Notes under the pieces: generated by a model
Databases searched by the model: none
Told to the model about the DNA's origin: nothing
The model's input: the letters and a program-made list of their open reading frames with translations, nothing else
In this document: positions 16,813 through 25,849 of the stretch, one piece after another
Position numbering within the stretch: position 1 is the stretch's first letter
Layout: every line of letters begins with the position of its first letter
Position numbers and translations under genes: made by a program
Origin: CAVRTM01 sp963724015
GTDB taxonomy: Bacteria > Actinomycetota > Actinomycetes > Actinomycetales > Dermatophilaceae
Direction of reading: 5' to 3'
Assembly: GCA_963724015.1 (NCBI GenBank)
Contig: CAVRTM010000021.1
Span: forward strand, 62,001 to 126,000
Length of the DNA stretch: 64,000 nt

Positions 16813-19113
16813 GTGAACGCCAAGAACACCCGCACCGCCGGCCGCCCGACCAGGCGCCCTGCCCCCCGTCCGAAGGGGTGGCGCCGCTTCTTCACCCGCA
16901 AGCGCATCCTGCTGACGCTGCTGGGGCTCGTCCTGGCCGGGGTGGCCGTGGTGGCAGTGGCCTGGGTCGCGATCGGGGTGCCGTCGCCGAACCAGCTCGC
17001 CGAGGCGCAGGCCTCGGTCGATCTACTACGCCGACGGCAAGACCGAGATGGACCGGATCGCCCAGGTCGACGGCAACCGCGAGTCGGTGCCGCTGTCGAA
17101 GGTGCCGGTCCACGTGCAGCACGCGGTGCTCGCCGCCGAGGACCGCAGCTTCTACCAGAACAGCGGGGTCAGCCCCACCGGCATCGGCCGCGCCATCGTC
17201 GCGGCGGTCAAGGGCGGCCCGACCCAGGGTGGCTCGACGATCACCCAGCAGTACGTCAAGAACTACTTCCTCACCCAGGACCAGACCCTGACCCGCAAGG
17301 GCAAGGAGCTCATCATCTCCCTCAAGATCGACCAGCAGAAGTCCAAGTCCGAGATCCTGGCCGACTACCTCAACACCATCTACTACGGCCGCGGCGCCTA
17401 CGGCATCCAGACCGCCGCCAAGGCCTACTTCGGCAAGGACGTCTCCCAGCTCACCGTCAGCGAGGGCGCGCTGCTGGCCTCGGTGGTCCGCGGTCCGGGC
17501 TACTACGACCCCTCCCTCGGCGCCCAGCAGAAGCAGAACGCGAAGGCGCGGGTCGACTACGTGCTGGACGGCATGGTCAGCCGAGGGCTGGCTGACCCCG
17601 GCCCAGCGCGCCAAGGCCACGTTCCCCAAGGTGCTCTCGGCCAAGGCCCGGCACAAGCGCGCCCGGGTCGATCGGCTACATCACCGCGGACGTGCAGCAG
17701 GAGCTGCGCACCAAGCTCAAGCTGACCGAGGCCGAGCTCGACCGGGGTGGCCTGCGGATCACCACCACGATCGACAAGCCGGCCCAGGACGCGGCGGTCC
17801 AGGCGGTGCAGGACAACATGCCGACCGGGCCGGGCACGTCCACGCTGCAGACCGGCCTGGTCGCGATCAAGCCCGGCGACGGCGCGATCGTGGCGATGTA
17901 CGGCGGCAAGGACTACTCCAAGATCCAGCTCAGCTCGGCCACCGGCGCCACGATGCAGGCCGGCTCGACGTTCAAGCCGTTCGGGCTCATCGCCGCGCTG
18001 GAGCAGGGGATCAGCACGCACACGACCTTTCCCGGCTGGAGCCCGCAGCGGTTCCCCGAGTTCGGAGCGGGCGACAAGGGCCTCGTGCGCAACTTCGCCG
18101 ACGAGCAGTTCGGCAACATCGACCTGCAGACCGCGACGGCGCACTCGGTCAACACCGTCTTCGCCCGGCTCAACATCGAGGTCGGCGCCGACAAGACCCG
18201 TGAGGCGGCCATCGCCGCCGGGCTCCCGGCCAACACCCTCGGCCTGCAGGACAACCTCTCCAACATCTTCGGTACGGCGAACCCGCACGTCATCGACATG
18301 GCCAACGCCTACGCGACGATCGCGGCCAAGGGGATGCGGGCGACGCCGTACCTGGTCAAGAAGGTGACCAGCGCGGACCACTCGGTCAACTACAAGGCCC
18401 AGAAGCAGACCAAGGTCGCCTTCGACCAGGACGTGGCCATCGACGCCACCGAGGCGATGACCCACGTCGTCACCGAGGGCACCGGCCAGGGCGCGCTGGC
18501 GCTCGGCCGGCCGGCCGCGGGCAAGACCGGTACGACGACCGAGAACAAGGCGGTCTGGTTCGACGGCTTCACCCCCCAGCTCACCGCGGCGGTCGGCATC
18601 TACAACGACGTCAACGGCAAGCCCAAGCCGATGCAGAACATCGCCGGCTTCGGTGAGCTGACCGGCGGCACCTTCCCGGTGAAGATCTGGACCGCGTTCA
18701 TGGAAGGTGCCCTCAAGGGGACCAAGACGGAGGACTTCTCCTCGCGCACCGGGGTGGGTGACAACCAGGTGCCGACCCCGACGACGACGTCGTCGACTCC
18801 GTCGGAGACCTCCACCACGTCGGAGCCGTCGACGTCCTCCAGCAGCTCGAGCACCACGACGTCCAGCAGCCCGACCAGCTCGAGCAGCACCACGAGCCCG
18901 AGCACCTCCAGCAGCGCGACGTCGACGCAGAAGCCGTCGCCGAGCAGCACCACGAGCGCGCCGAAGCCGAGGAGCTCACCGACGTCGAAGCACCCGGGCG
19001 CGCCCGCGCCGACCACGGCAGCCGCCCCGGTGCAGGGAGTCAGGTCGCGGCCGTCCCCCACGGGCACGGCGGCCGGGACGGGTACGGCGGTCGGGACGGG
19101 CGCGGCGAACTAG
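16813..19113 (+). CDS. Bifunctional penicillin-binding protein, transglycosylase/transpeptidase (three frameshifts)
   Basis: A class A PBP that polymerises and cross-links peptidoglycan outside the membrane. GTG 16813 is followed by a basic N-terminus and one membrane segment (about residues 33-56). Transglycosylase motifs include AAEDRSFYQNSG, GGSTITQQYVKN and LADYLNTIYYGRGAYGIQ. The transpeptidase has STFKP (active-site Ser), HSVNTVF (SxN) and AGKTGTT (KTG). The last ~110 residues are a Ser/Thr/Pro tail, probably wall-spanning. The frame changes near 17016, 17584 and 17665, each by one extra base. The first removes a G in ASSIYYADGK and the second an A in SRGWLTPAQ. All motifs survive, so the gene is most likely intact in the organism. 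Confidence 0.9.
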
Positions 19114-19123
19114 TCTGCGAGCC

Positions 19124-20431
19124 ATGTCGGCCCCCGTTGAGCCCCTCGCCCCGCCGAGTCGCACGGACCCCGTGGTGGCCGCCGCCAGCGAGGTCGTCGG
19201 TGGCCCGGTCGGCCGGTACGCCGCGCTGGGGCCGGGCCACGCCCGGCCCTGGCCGTTCGTGGCGGCCCTGCTCGCGGCGGCGTCCAGCTTCGTCGTGGCG
19301 CTCGGCGTCGCCCAGAAGGCCCACTGCCTGACGGTGGGCTGGAGGAGCCCCGACCAGTTCTGGCACGCCTGCTACTCCGACCTGCCGGTGACCTGGCAGA
19401 GCTCTGGGCTCTCCAGCGACGTTGCGCCGTACCTCGGCGCGGCCGGTCAGCGCGTGCTGGACCAGCCGGTCGTCTCCGGGCTGCGCGATGTGGCTGGTCG
19501 GGCTGCTGGTGCCGGAGGGTGGCGCGCTCGCAGCAGCAGTGGTACTTCGTGCTGTGGGCACTGGTCGTGGCCGTGCTGGTGGCGGTCCTGGTGTGGGTCA
19601 CGGCGGCCTCGGCGCGGCGGATGCCGTGGAACGCCGCGCACGTCGCGTTCAGCCCGTTGCTGCTGCTGGTGGCCCTGGTCTCGACCGACCTGCTGGGGGT
19701 CGTGCTGGCCTCGCTCGCGCTGTACGCGTGGGGGCGGCGGTCGGTGCCGGTGGCGGGGGTGCTGCTCGGGCTGGCCGTCGGGACCCGCAGCTATGCGTTG
19801 GTCGTGCTGATGGCGCATCGGGCTGCTCGCGCTGCGCTCGGGACGGCTGCGCGCGTTCGCGACGCTGGCGGGCACCGCCCTGGCCACGCTGCTGGTTCTC
19901 ACGCTGCCCTGGCTCCTCGGTGGCACCGGCGTGCTCGCGCCCTACCGGGGCTGGTGGTCCGCGGGGGCCAGCTACGGCTCGCCGTGGATGGTGCCGATGC
20001 TGTTCGGGCACGGCCTGCCCCGCGGGGCGGTCACGACCCTCGCCGTGCTCGGGTGGGTCCTCGCGCTCGCGGTCGGCGCGGTCCTGGCCCTCACCCCCCA
20101 GCGGCGCCCCGCCGTCGCCGAGGTCTCGCTGGTCATGCTGGCGATCGTGCTGGTGACCGGTACGACGCTGACGCCGCAGGCGAGCCTGTGGCTGCTGCCG
20201 TTCGTCGCGCTCGTCGGGCTGCGGTGGCGCGACCACCTGATCTGGGCCGGCGTGGAGGCGGCGTACTTCGTGGCGGTGTGGCTGTACATCGCCGAGCTGA
20301 CCACCCCTGACCGCGGGCTGCCGCCGGGCGACTATGCCGTCTTCCTGCTCGCGCGGGTGGCGGTGGTCGTCTACCTCGCGGTCCGGGTCTGGCGGCTGGT
20401 GGCCGTCCCGCGGAGCGGGCTCGACGGGTGA
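19124..20431 (+). CDS. GT87-like polytopic glycosyltransferase (three frameshifts)
   Basis: Starts ten bases after the penicillin-binding protein stop, so probably co-transcribed. The reconstructed protein is about 430 residues with around ten hydrophobic helices. An N-terminal soluble part is followed by AALLAAASSFVVALGVAQKAHC, then a periplasm-facing loop with YSDLPVTW. Actinobacterial GT87 (DUF2029) proteins transfer mannose from polyprenyl phosphate onto envelope lipids or glycans. The frame shifts near 19486, 19530 and 19817. The last is an inserted A inside LMALGLLALRSGRL. Each is a single extra base. The C-terminal third is intact up to the stop at 20431. The linkage with PadR and ino1 hints at a role in inositol-lipid or wall mannan synthesis; this is inference. 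Confidence 0.7.
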
Positions 20432-20516
20432 GGCGGACGAGGTGGACGAGCTGGCCGGCCCGATGGCCGCAGCCCCCGACCGCTTCCTGGTCCGCCTCGA
20501 CTGACCTGACCGGCCC

Positions 20517-20567
20517 GCAAACCTGGGGGTTCTGCGGGCCCGGGCTGCGCACACCTGGGGGTTCTGC
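20517..20567. repeat. Paired intergenic repeat, locus A
   Basis: Two copies of GCAnACCTGGGGGTTCTGC lie at 20517-20535 and 20549-20567. Each copy can fold as GCA-AACC/GGTT-TGC with one bulged C. A second locus with the same two-copy layout is at 41888-41935, with T in place of one G. It lies between the GT87-like gene and rpsF. Confidence 0.6.
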
Positions 20568-20739
20568 CTGATGACGCTCCGGCGGCGGGTGCTGTGGACA
20601 GCGATTTCAGTGCGGCGCCCGGTTCCCGCTATCCTCCTGAGGTTCGCCGCGACACCCCCGTCCGTCCTCGCCGGCAGCCCCTCGGGCCTGTCGGTGGCTG
20701 CTGACAGGGTCAGGTCCGGTGGGACGCTGCAACCCTCCT

Positions 20740-20758
20740 GTCACGGAGAGACCGTGAC
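20740..20758 (+). promoter_or_regulatory. Hairpin in the rpsF leader, possible ribosomal-protein leader element
   Basis: GTCACGG-AGAGA-CCGTGAC forms a seven-base perfect stem 30 bases upstream of rpsF, just before the Shine-Dalgarno AAAGGAGGTGG. The preceding ~100 bases are also able to pair (CCTGTCG with CTGACAGG). Many rpsF operons have a leader bound by S6:S18; I cannot confirm the CCG-bulge signature of that motif here. The remaining part of the 20432-20788 gap holds only the paired repeat. Confidence 0.35.
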
Positions 20759-20788
20759 CGCATAGTCCAAAGGAGGTGGGTTATCAGC

Positions 20789-21076
20789 ATGCGTCAGTAC
20801 GAACTCATGGTCATCCTCGACCCCGAGCTCGAAGAGCGCACGGTCCAGCCCTCGCTCGACAAGTTCCTGTCGGTCGTCACCAAGGACGGTGGCACCGTGG
20901 ACAAGGTCGACATCTGGGGCCGTCGCCGTCTGGCCTACGAGATCAAGAAGAAGTCCGAGGGCATCTACGCCGTCATCAACATGACCGCGGAGTCGGCCAC
21001 GGCCAAGGAGCTGGACCGCCAGCTCGGCCTCAACGAGTCGGTCCTGCGGACCAAGCTCCTGCGCCCCGGCGCCTGA
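20789..21076 (+). CDS. rpsF: Ribosomal protein S6
   Basis: 95 residues from ATG 20789 with a near-perfect AAAGGAGGTGG upstream. MRQYELMVILDPELEERTV, the central WGRRRLAYEIKKKSEGIY and the C-terminal LLRP are typical of bacterial S6, which binds the 30S platform with S18. It is first in the rpsF-ssb-rpsR-rplI operon. Normal length, no anomalies. Confidence 0.98.
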   Translation: MRQYELMVILDPELEERTVQPSLDKFLSVVTKDGGTVDKVDIWGRRRLAYEIKKKSEGIYAVINMTAESATAKELDRQLGLNESVLRTKLLRPGA

Positions 21077-21125
21077 GCACCCCCTTCCCCTCCGACACCG
21101 ATCCGACGAGAAGCAGGGAGTCGAC

Positions 21126-21707
21126 ATGGCTGGCGACACCATCATCACCGTTATCGGCAACATCACCGGCGACCCGGAGCTGCGGTTCACCCCGTCCGGC
21201 GCCGCGGTGGCGAACTTCACCGTTGCCTCGACGCCGCGTCAGTTCGACCGGCAGAGCAACGAGTGGAAGGACGGCGAGACGCTGTTCATGCGCTGCTCGG
21301 TGTGGCGTGACGCGGCGGAGAACGTCGCCGAGTCCCTCGCTCGGGGCACCCGCGTCATCGTCTCCGGCCGGCTGAAGTCCCGCTCCTACGAGACCAAGGA
21401 AGGCGAGAAGCGCACCGTGGTCGAGATGGAGGTCGACGAGGTCGGTCCGTCGCTGCGCTACGCCACGGCCAAGGTCAACCGCACCCAGCGCGGTGGCGGC
21501 GGCGGTGGCGGTGGCTTCGGCGGCCAGCAGGGCGGCGGGTCCGGCGGCGGCTTCGGCGGCCAGCAGGGCGGCGGCTCCACCGAGAGCGACCCGTGGGCCA
21601 CCGGACCGGCGGCAGGTGGCGCGCCCAGCGGCACCGGCAGCAGCGGTGGCGGCGGTCAGCAGGGCGGCTGGGGCAACTCCCCGTCGTACGACGAGCCCCC
21701 CTTCTAG
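21126..21707 (+). CDS. ssb: Single-stranded DNA-binding protein
   Basis: 193 residues. The OB-fold (about 1-115) shows DTIITVIGNITGDPELRFTPSG, FMRCSVWRDAAENVAESL and KSRSYETKEGEKRTVVEM. A glycine- and glutamine-rich linker (GGGGGFGGQQGGGS repeated) leads to the acidic/hydrophobic tip SYDEPPF, which recruits replication and repair partners. It protects single-stranded DNA during replication. It is second in the operon, 49 bases after rpsF. The linker DNA is a near-repeat of GGCGGC units, an easy target for length variation. Confidence 0.98.
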   Translation: MAGDTIITVIGNITGDPELRFTPSGAAVANFTVASTPRQFDRQSNEWKDGETLFMRCSVWRDAAENVAESLARGTRVIVSGRLKSRSYETKEGEKRTVVEMEVDEVGPSLRYATAKVNRTQRGGGGGGGGFGGQQGGGSGGGFGGQQGGGSTESDPWATGPAAGGAPSGTGSSGGGGQQGGWGNSPSYDEPPF

Positions 21708-21869
21708 TCCCATGCGGGGCCGGGCTGGAGCACCAGCGCGGTCCCTTCGCGAGGCGGTTTCCTTTCCTCGGGAAGGACCGGCCCGCACCGGTCGGGCCCA
21801 GGCCCGACCACTCACGATCCCATCCCGGAGCGAGAAACTCCGGGCTCTCACAGAACGGAGAGCACCACG

Positions 21870-22106
21870 ATGGCCAAGCCCGTAGTGCGCAAGCCCAAGA
21901 AGAAGGCCAACCCGCTCAAGGCGGCGAAGGTCGAGAACATCGACTACAAGGACACCGCGCTCCTGCGCAAGTTCATCTCCGACCGCGGCAAGATCCGCGC
22001 TCGCCGGGTGACCGGTGTGTCCACCCAGGAGCAGCGGCTCATCGCCACGGCCGTGAAGAACGCCCGCGAGATGGCGCTGCTGCCCTACTCCAGCTCGGCT
22101 CGCTGA
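21870..22106 (+). CDS. rpsR: Ribosomal protein S18
   Basis: 78 residues from ATG 21870, with GGAG upstream. The basic N-terminus KPVVRKPKKKANPLKA precedes the conserved IDYKDTALLRKFISDRGKI and RRVTGVSTQEQRLIATAVK. It lacks the N-terminal zinc-ribbon cysteines, so it is the zinc-independent (C-minus) type. It pairs with S6 on the 30S platform. The 162-base gap after ssb contains no gene. Confidence 0.97.
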   Translation: MAKPVVRKPKKKANPLKAAKVENIDYKDTALLRKFISDRGKIRARRVTGVSTQEQRLIATAVKNAREMALLPYSSSAR

Positions 22107-22139
22107 GTCAGCACACCGAGTTACCAAGGAGACGCTGAA

Positions 22140-22586
22140 ATGAAACTGATTCTTACCCACGAGGTGTCGGGTCTCGGCACAGCCGGGGAGGTCGTGGAGG
22201 TCAAGGACGGCTACGCCCGCAACTTCCTCTTCCCCCGCGGTCTGGCCACCCCCTGGACCAAGGGCTTCGAGAAGCAGGTCGCCGCGATCCGCAAGGGCCG
22301 TGAGGTCCGCGAGGTCAAGTCCCTGGACGAGGCCAAGCAGATCAAGGGCCAGCTCGAGGCCACGACGGTCACCGTCTCGGCCAAGGCCGGCCAGGGCGGC
22401 CGCCTCTTCGGCGCCATCACCCAGGGCGACGTCGCCGACGCGGTCAAGGCCGCCGGCGGTCCGCAGCTGGACCGCCGCAAGATCGAGATCGTCAACCCGA
22501 TCAAGTCCACGGGGACCCACCAGGCGCTCGTGCGTCTGCACCCCGAGGTCCAGGCCACGGTGGCCCTCTCGGTCGTCGCCGGCTGA
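22140..22586 (+). CDS. rplI: Ribosomal protein L9
   Basis: 148 residues. The N-terminal domain MKLILTHEVSGLGTAGEVVE with VKDGYARNFLFPRGLA is the L9 signature; a long connecting helix (about 45-75) leads to the C-terminal rRNA-binding domain with GGRLFGAITQGDVADAV. It follows rpsR by 33 bases and ends the operon at a strong terminator. In many actinobacteria dnaB comes next, but here it is displaced about 22 kb by the inositol region. Confidence 0.98.
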   Translation: MKLILTHEVSGLGTAGEVVEVKDGYARNFLFPRGLATPWTKGFEKQVAAIRKGREVREVKSLDEAKQIKGQLEATTVTVSAKAGQGGRLFGAITQGDVADAVKAAGGPQLDRRKIEIVNPIKSTGTHQALVRLHPEVQATVALSVVAG

Positions 22587-22635
22587 CGCTGCTCCACCTG
22601 GCGGGCGCCGTCCAGCGACCGCCGCACGGATACCC

Positions 22636-22671
22636 CGAAGGGGCCCGGTTCCTCGTGGAACCGGGCCCCTT
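22636..22671 (+). terminator. Rho-independent terminator after rplI
   Basis: GAAGGGGCCCGGTTCC (22636-22651), loop TCGT, and GGAACCGGGCCCCTTC (22656-22671) form a perfect 16-base stem followed by GTCGTT. It closes the rpsF-rplI operon. Confidence 0.9.
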
Positions 22672-22798
22672 CGTCGTTCCCGGGTGAGGTGGGTGTCCCC
22701 GAGCAGACGATGCTCAGGAGAAACCCTGTGCAAGCTCAGGTTCGAGGTGCACGCTGGGCTCTGACGGCGATGGTCCGAGACGTTCACGGAGGTATCCC

Positions 22799-23689
22799 AT
22801 GAGTGAGTGGTTCCGGCCGGCCGGGTCAGCCTCGCGGCACGGTTTCGACGTCGCACTCGGCCCGCGGGAAGCGGGCTGGGAGCACACGGGCCTGAACGTC
22901 CTCACCCTCGCCCCCGGCGAGCGCCGCGAGATCCGGACCGGCGACTGCGAGTGGCTCGTTCTGCCGCTGGCCGGCAAGTGCAGGGTGGAGTCGGCGACCG
23001 GCGACAAGGTCCTCTTCCTCGACGGCCGCCCGGACCCGTTCGCCGGGCCGACCGACTTCGCCTACGTCCCCCGCATGTCCCGCTTCGCCGTCGTGAGCAC
23101 CGCCGGTGCCCGCCTGGCCATGCCCCACGCCAAGGCCGAGAACGTGCTGCCGTTCCGCCGCATCCCGGCCGAGGAGGTGGTGACCGAGCTTCGCGGCGCC
23201 GGCCACGCCTCGCGCCAGGTCCGCAACTTCGGTACGCCGGACGTGCTCAACGCGGAGTCGATCATCGCCTGTGAGGTCCTGACCCCGGCCGGCAACTGGT
23301 CCTCCTACCCGCCGCACAAGCACGACGAGGAGCACGAGGACCGCGAGAGCGAGCTGGAGGAGATCTACTACTTCGAGATGCGCGGGGCCGACGCGGCGAT
23401 GTCGCCGGGCTCGCGGCCGTTCGGCTACCAGCGGGTCTACGGCACCCGCAGCCGGCCGATCAACGTGATGGCCGAGGTGCGCACCGGTGACGTCGTGCTG
23501 GTGCCGCACGGCTGGCACGGTCCCTCGATGGCGCCGCCCGGTTACGACATGTACTACCTCAACGTGATGGCCGGCCCCGGCGAGCAGCGCCAGTGGCTGA
23601 TCTGCGACGACCCCGAGCACGCGTGGGTCCGCGAGACCTGGCAGTCGCAGAAGGTCGACCCCCGGCTGCCGTTCGAGGGCCGCCGCTGA
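22799..23689 (+). CDS. iolB: 5-deoxy-glucuronate isomerase
   Basis: 296 residues from ATG 22799, with GGAGGT seven bases upstream. It converts 5-deoxy-glucuronate to 2-deoxy-5-keto-gluconate in myo-inositol catabolism. It has a bicupin fold, with SSYPPHKHDEE and ELEEIYYFEM giving the metal-binding His, His and Glu in the second cupin and VVLVPHGWHGPSMAPPGYDMYYLNVM giving the last His, written here as a fold description rather than one run: PHGWHGPS then YDMYYLNVM. It is set apart from the other iol genes by about 4 kb carrying unrelated genes. No GntR-type motif like those at 27.5 and 28.6 kb is seen upstream. Confidence 0.95.
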   Translation: MSEWFRPAGSASRHGFDVALGPREAGWEHTGLNVLTLAPGERREIRTGDCEWLVLPLAGKCRVESATGDKVLFLDGRPDPFAGPTDFAYVPRMSRFAVVSTAGARLAMPHAKAENVLPFRRIPAEEVVTELRGAGHASRQVRNFGTPDVLNAESIIACEVLTPAGNWSSYPPHKHDEEHEDRESELEEIYYFEMRGADAAMSPGSRPFGYQRVYGTRSRPINVMAEVRTGDVVLVPHGWHGPSMAPPGYDMYYLNVMAGPGEQRQWLICDDPEHAWVRETWQSQKVDPRLPFEGRR

Positions 23690-23721
23690 CCGGGCGGCGC
23701 CCGGGTCGTCGGTGCACCAGG

Positions 23722-24713
23722 TCAGCGGTGGCCGGCATGGGAGGCGGCGTGGTGCGCGGCGAGGAGGTCGGCACCCCAGTCGCGGCGCAGGTCGCGCCAT
23801 ACGGTGTGGATGTGGTTGGCACCGTCCTGGACGTTGTCGTACTCCAGCAGGAACGTCGGCGCCCGGACCGCGTAGTAGTGGCCGGTACCCCGCTCGAGCG
23901 GGCCCGCCCATGCGAAGGTGGTCGCCGGTAGGTCCGGCCCGGTCATCGCCTGCCACGCCGCGTCGGCGAGGGAAGGCGTCGAGCCGGTCGACGTAGAGGC
24001 GCAGCAGCCGCTCGAACGCCCGTCGCCCGGCGGGGAGCATGTCCCCGTGCGCCAGACCCTGCGGGACCTCGGCGGGGTCGGCCACCGGGTCGCGCCGGGT
24101 CGCAATGTCGTGCGGCGCGACGGGATCGGTGACGGCCACCGCGAGCTGGTCGGCGTCCAGCAGTCCCAGCAGGTCACGAGCGAGGTCCTCCTCCAGCGGC
24201 AGGGTGCGCAGCCCCTGCTGCGGACCGCGGGGAACCACCGCCGGGTTGGCTCCGAAGAACTGCGGTGTGCCGGCCACCTCGTCGCCCACCACGGTCAGGT
24301 GCACGGCGAGGTGGTGGCCGTTCACCCGCCAGGCCCACGGGGCTCTGGTGGTCCGGCGTCCCGAGGACCCGCACCCAGAAGTGGCCTGGGATGCCGGCGC
24401 TGCCAGCCGGGTTTGCCGGCGGACCGCTCGAGGTCCGCGAGCACCGCCTCGAGCGCCATGATGCTTCGCCGCCGTGTCCCGGCCCGCCGAGCCCAGACCC
24501 GTGCCCAGCAGGGCGATCGCCGAGCCGGTGCTGCCTCTCGTCCATGTCCCGCAGCGACAGCCCCGGGCGCGAACCAGGCAGATAGGTCCACTCCCGATGG
24601 TCGGGGGTGTCGAACGACGCGGTGGCGCGCGCACGCTGGTCCTGCGTCAGCGCCGACAGGAAGGCGCCGGCCGCCTCGCGCATCGCGGCGGCCGTCGACG
24701 GGCTGTGCGTCAT
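23722..24713 (-). pseudogene. DUF3500 family protein, multiply frameshifted
   Basis: About 330 residues when rebuilt. The N-terminus has AFLSALTQDQRARATASFD and REWTYLPGSRPGLSLRDMD; the middle has GHFWVRVLGTPD, then WAWRVNGHHLAVHLTV and PQFFGANPAVV; the C-terminus has YYAVRAPTFLLEYDN and GANHIHTVWRDL with a His-rich end. These are the landmarks of DUF3500 proteins, whose function is not established. At least four or five single-base frame changes are needed. Because neighbouring core genes show the same kind of change, sequence error is as likely as decay. It is convergent with iolB and is not an obvious part of inositol use. Confidence 0.65.
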
Positions 24714-24863
24714 GGGCGGCGGCCTCCTGAGAACTCGTGTGCTCGCTCGATCATGGCGCGCCAGTCGAGGCGCCTCAACTCGCGACCGACGGAGAAGACG
24801 GAGGAGCGGGCTGCGCCGGCAGTCGCCACCATCCCACTGGAGGGGCGGGTCTGCGACCTGCGC

Positions 24864-25544
24864 TCAGCCGTTCACCTGGACCGAGTCACCGACGGCAACA
24901 GCGTCACTGGCCAGGCTGTTACCGCCGTAGACGACCCGCCAGACACCGGTCTGCTTGGCCGGAACAGTGGTGCTGACCCAGCCGTCCGCCCGCGTCGTGA
25001 CGGTCTTGACGGTGGCGTAGCTGCCCGTGGGCGTGCGGAACTGCACGCTGATCAAGCGGCTCCCGTAGCCGGCCCAACGGTCGTGGTCCCAGTCGGCAAT
25101 CAGCAGACGGCCCTTGATGCTGATGCTCTGGCCCTTGCGGACGGGCTCCGGCGACGCGTTGAAAGAGTTGGTCGACCACACGGACCGACGCTTCAGGCTG
25201 AACCCGTTGCCGAAGACGCGCTCCCGGGTGTCGTAGTCGCTGTTATAGGCGGAGATGATGACGTCCTGCGGGCCGGCGTCGCTGTTCGAGTACGGGTTGA
25301 AGGTTTCCTGCGGAGAGTCCCTGTAGACAAAGAAGTCGTCGCCTTCCAGTGACCAGTCCTCCTGGTAGCAGCCCGTGGTCGAGACCTTGAACGTGGCCGT
25401 CACCGGCGTCACGCCCACGACCACGCTGCGCGGGCTGAAGTTGGTGATCGTGCACGGCACATCGGCCTGCGCGGGAGCGGCGGTGGCCACGCCCGCGATG
25501 GCAAGGCCGACAACGGACAGGGCAGCGCTGGTGCGCGAGTTCAA
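24864..25544 (-). CDS. Secreted protein of unknown function with Ig-like strands
   Basis: 226 residues from TTG 25544, chosen because AGGGGGAA lies just upstream and a clean signal peptide follows (SALSVVGLAIAGVATAAPAQA-type, cut before DVPC). Upstream in-frame codons would add a long charged stretch before the signal. The mature part is beta-rich: ITNFSPRSVVVGVTPVTATFKV, then SPEPVRKGQSISIKGRL and AKQTGVWRVVYGGNSLA, resembling bacterial Ig-like modules. Two Cys may pair. It is divergent from the secreted alpha/beta hydrolase at 25850. No enzyme motif is seen. Confidence 0.65.
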   Translation of the reverse strand: MNSRTSAALSVVGLAIAGVATAAPAQADVPCTITNFSPRSVVVGVTPVTATFKVSTTGCYQEDWSLEGDDFFVYRDSPQETFNPYSNSDAGPQDVIISAYNSDYDTRERVFGNGFSLKRRSVWSTNSFNASPEPVRKGQSISIKGRLLIADWDHDRWAGYGSRLISVQFRTPTGSYATVKTVTTRADGWVSTTVPAKQTGVWRVVYGGNSLASDAVAVGDSVQVNG

Positions 25545-25849
25545 GGTTCCCCCTGGGGTGGGTCTGACATCGGCTGACAGTTTGCGGCGCACTCGCCGAA
25601 AAGTTGCCACTTCCACATTCACTGTCCCAATTGGCGCGGTTTTCGACACGTCGGCGGCCATCCCTGTGTATTGATGAGTCGCAGATCAGTGGGCGGTACG
25701 CAGCTGCGTCCAGGTTCAGCACACGCGAAGGCTCGCGAACCGTCAGGAAAGCACTATTCGTACCGATGACGGATACGACCATGTTGTGACCTGCCATTCC
25801 GCTGTGCACTGGATAGGCGCGACCTCCTCTGAAAACCCGGGAAAGCTCT
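25545..25849. other. Divergent promoter gap
   Basis: 305 bases between two outward-facing genes for secreted proteins. It is somewhat less GC-rich than the flanking genes. I see no convincing small gene, hairpin or repeat; promoters for both genes should lie here. Confidence 0.4.
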
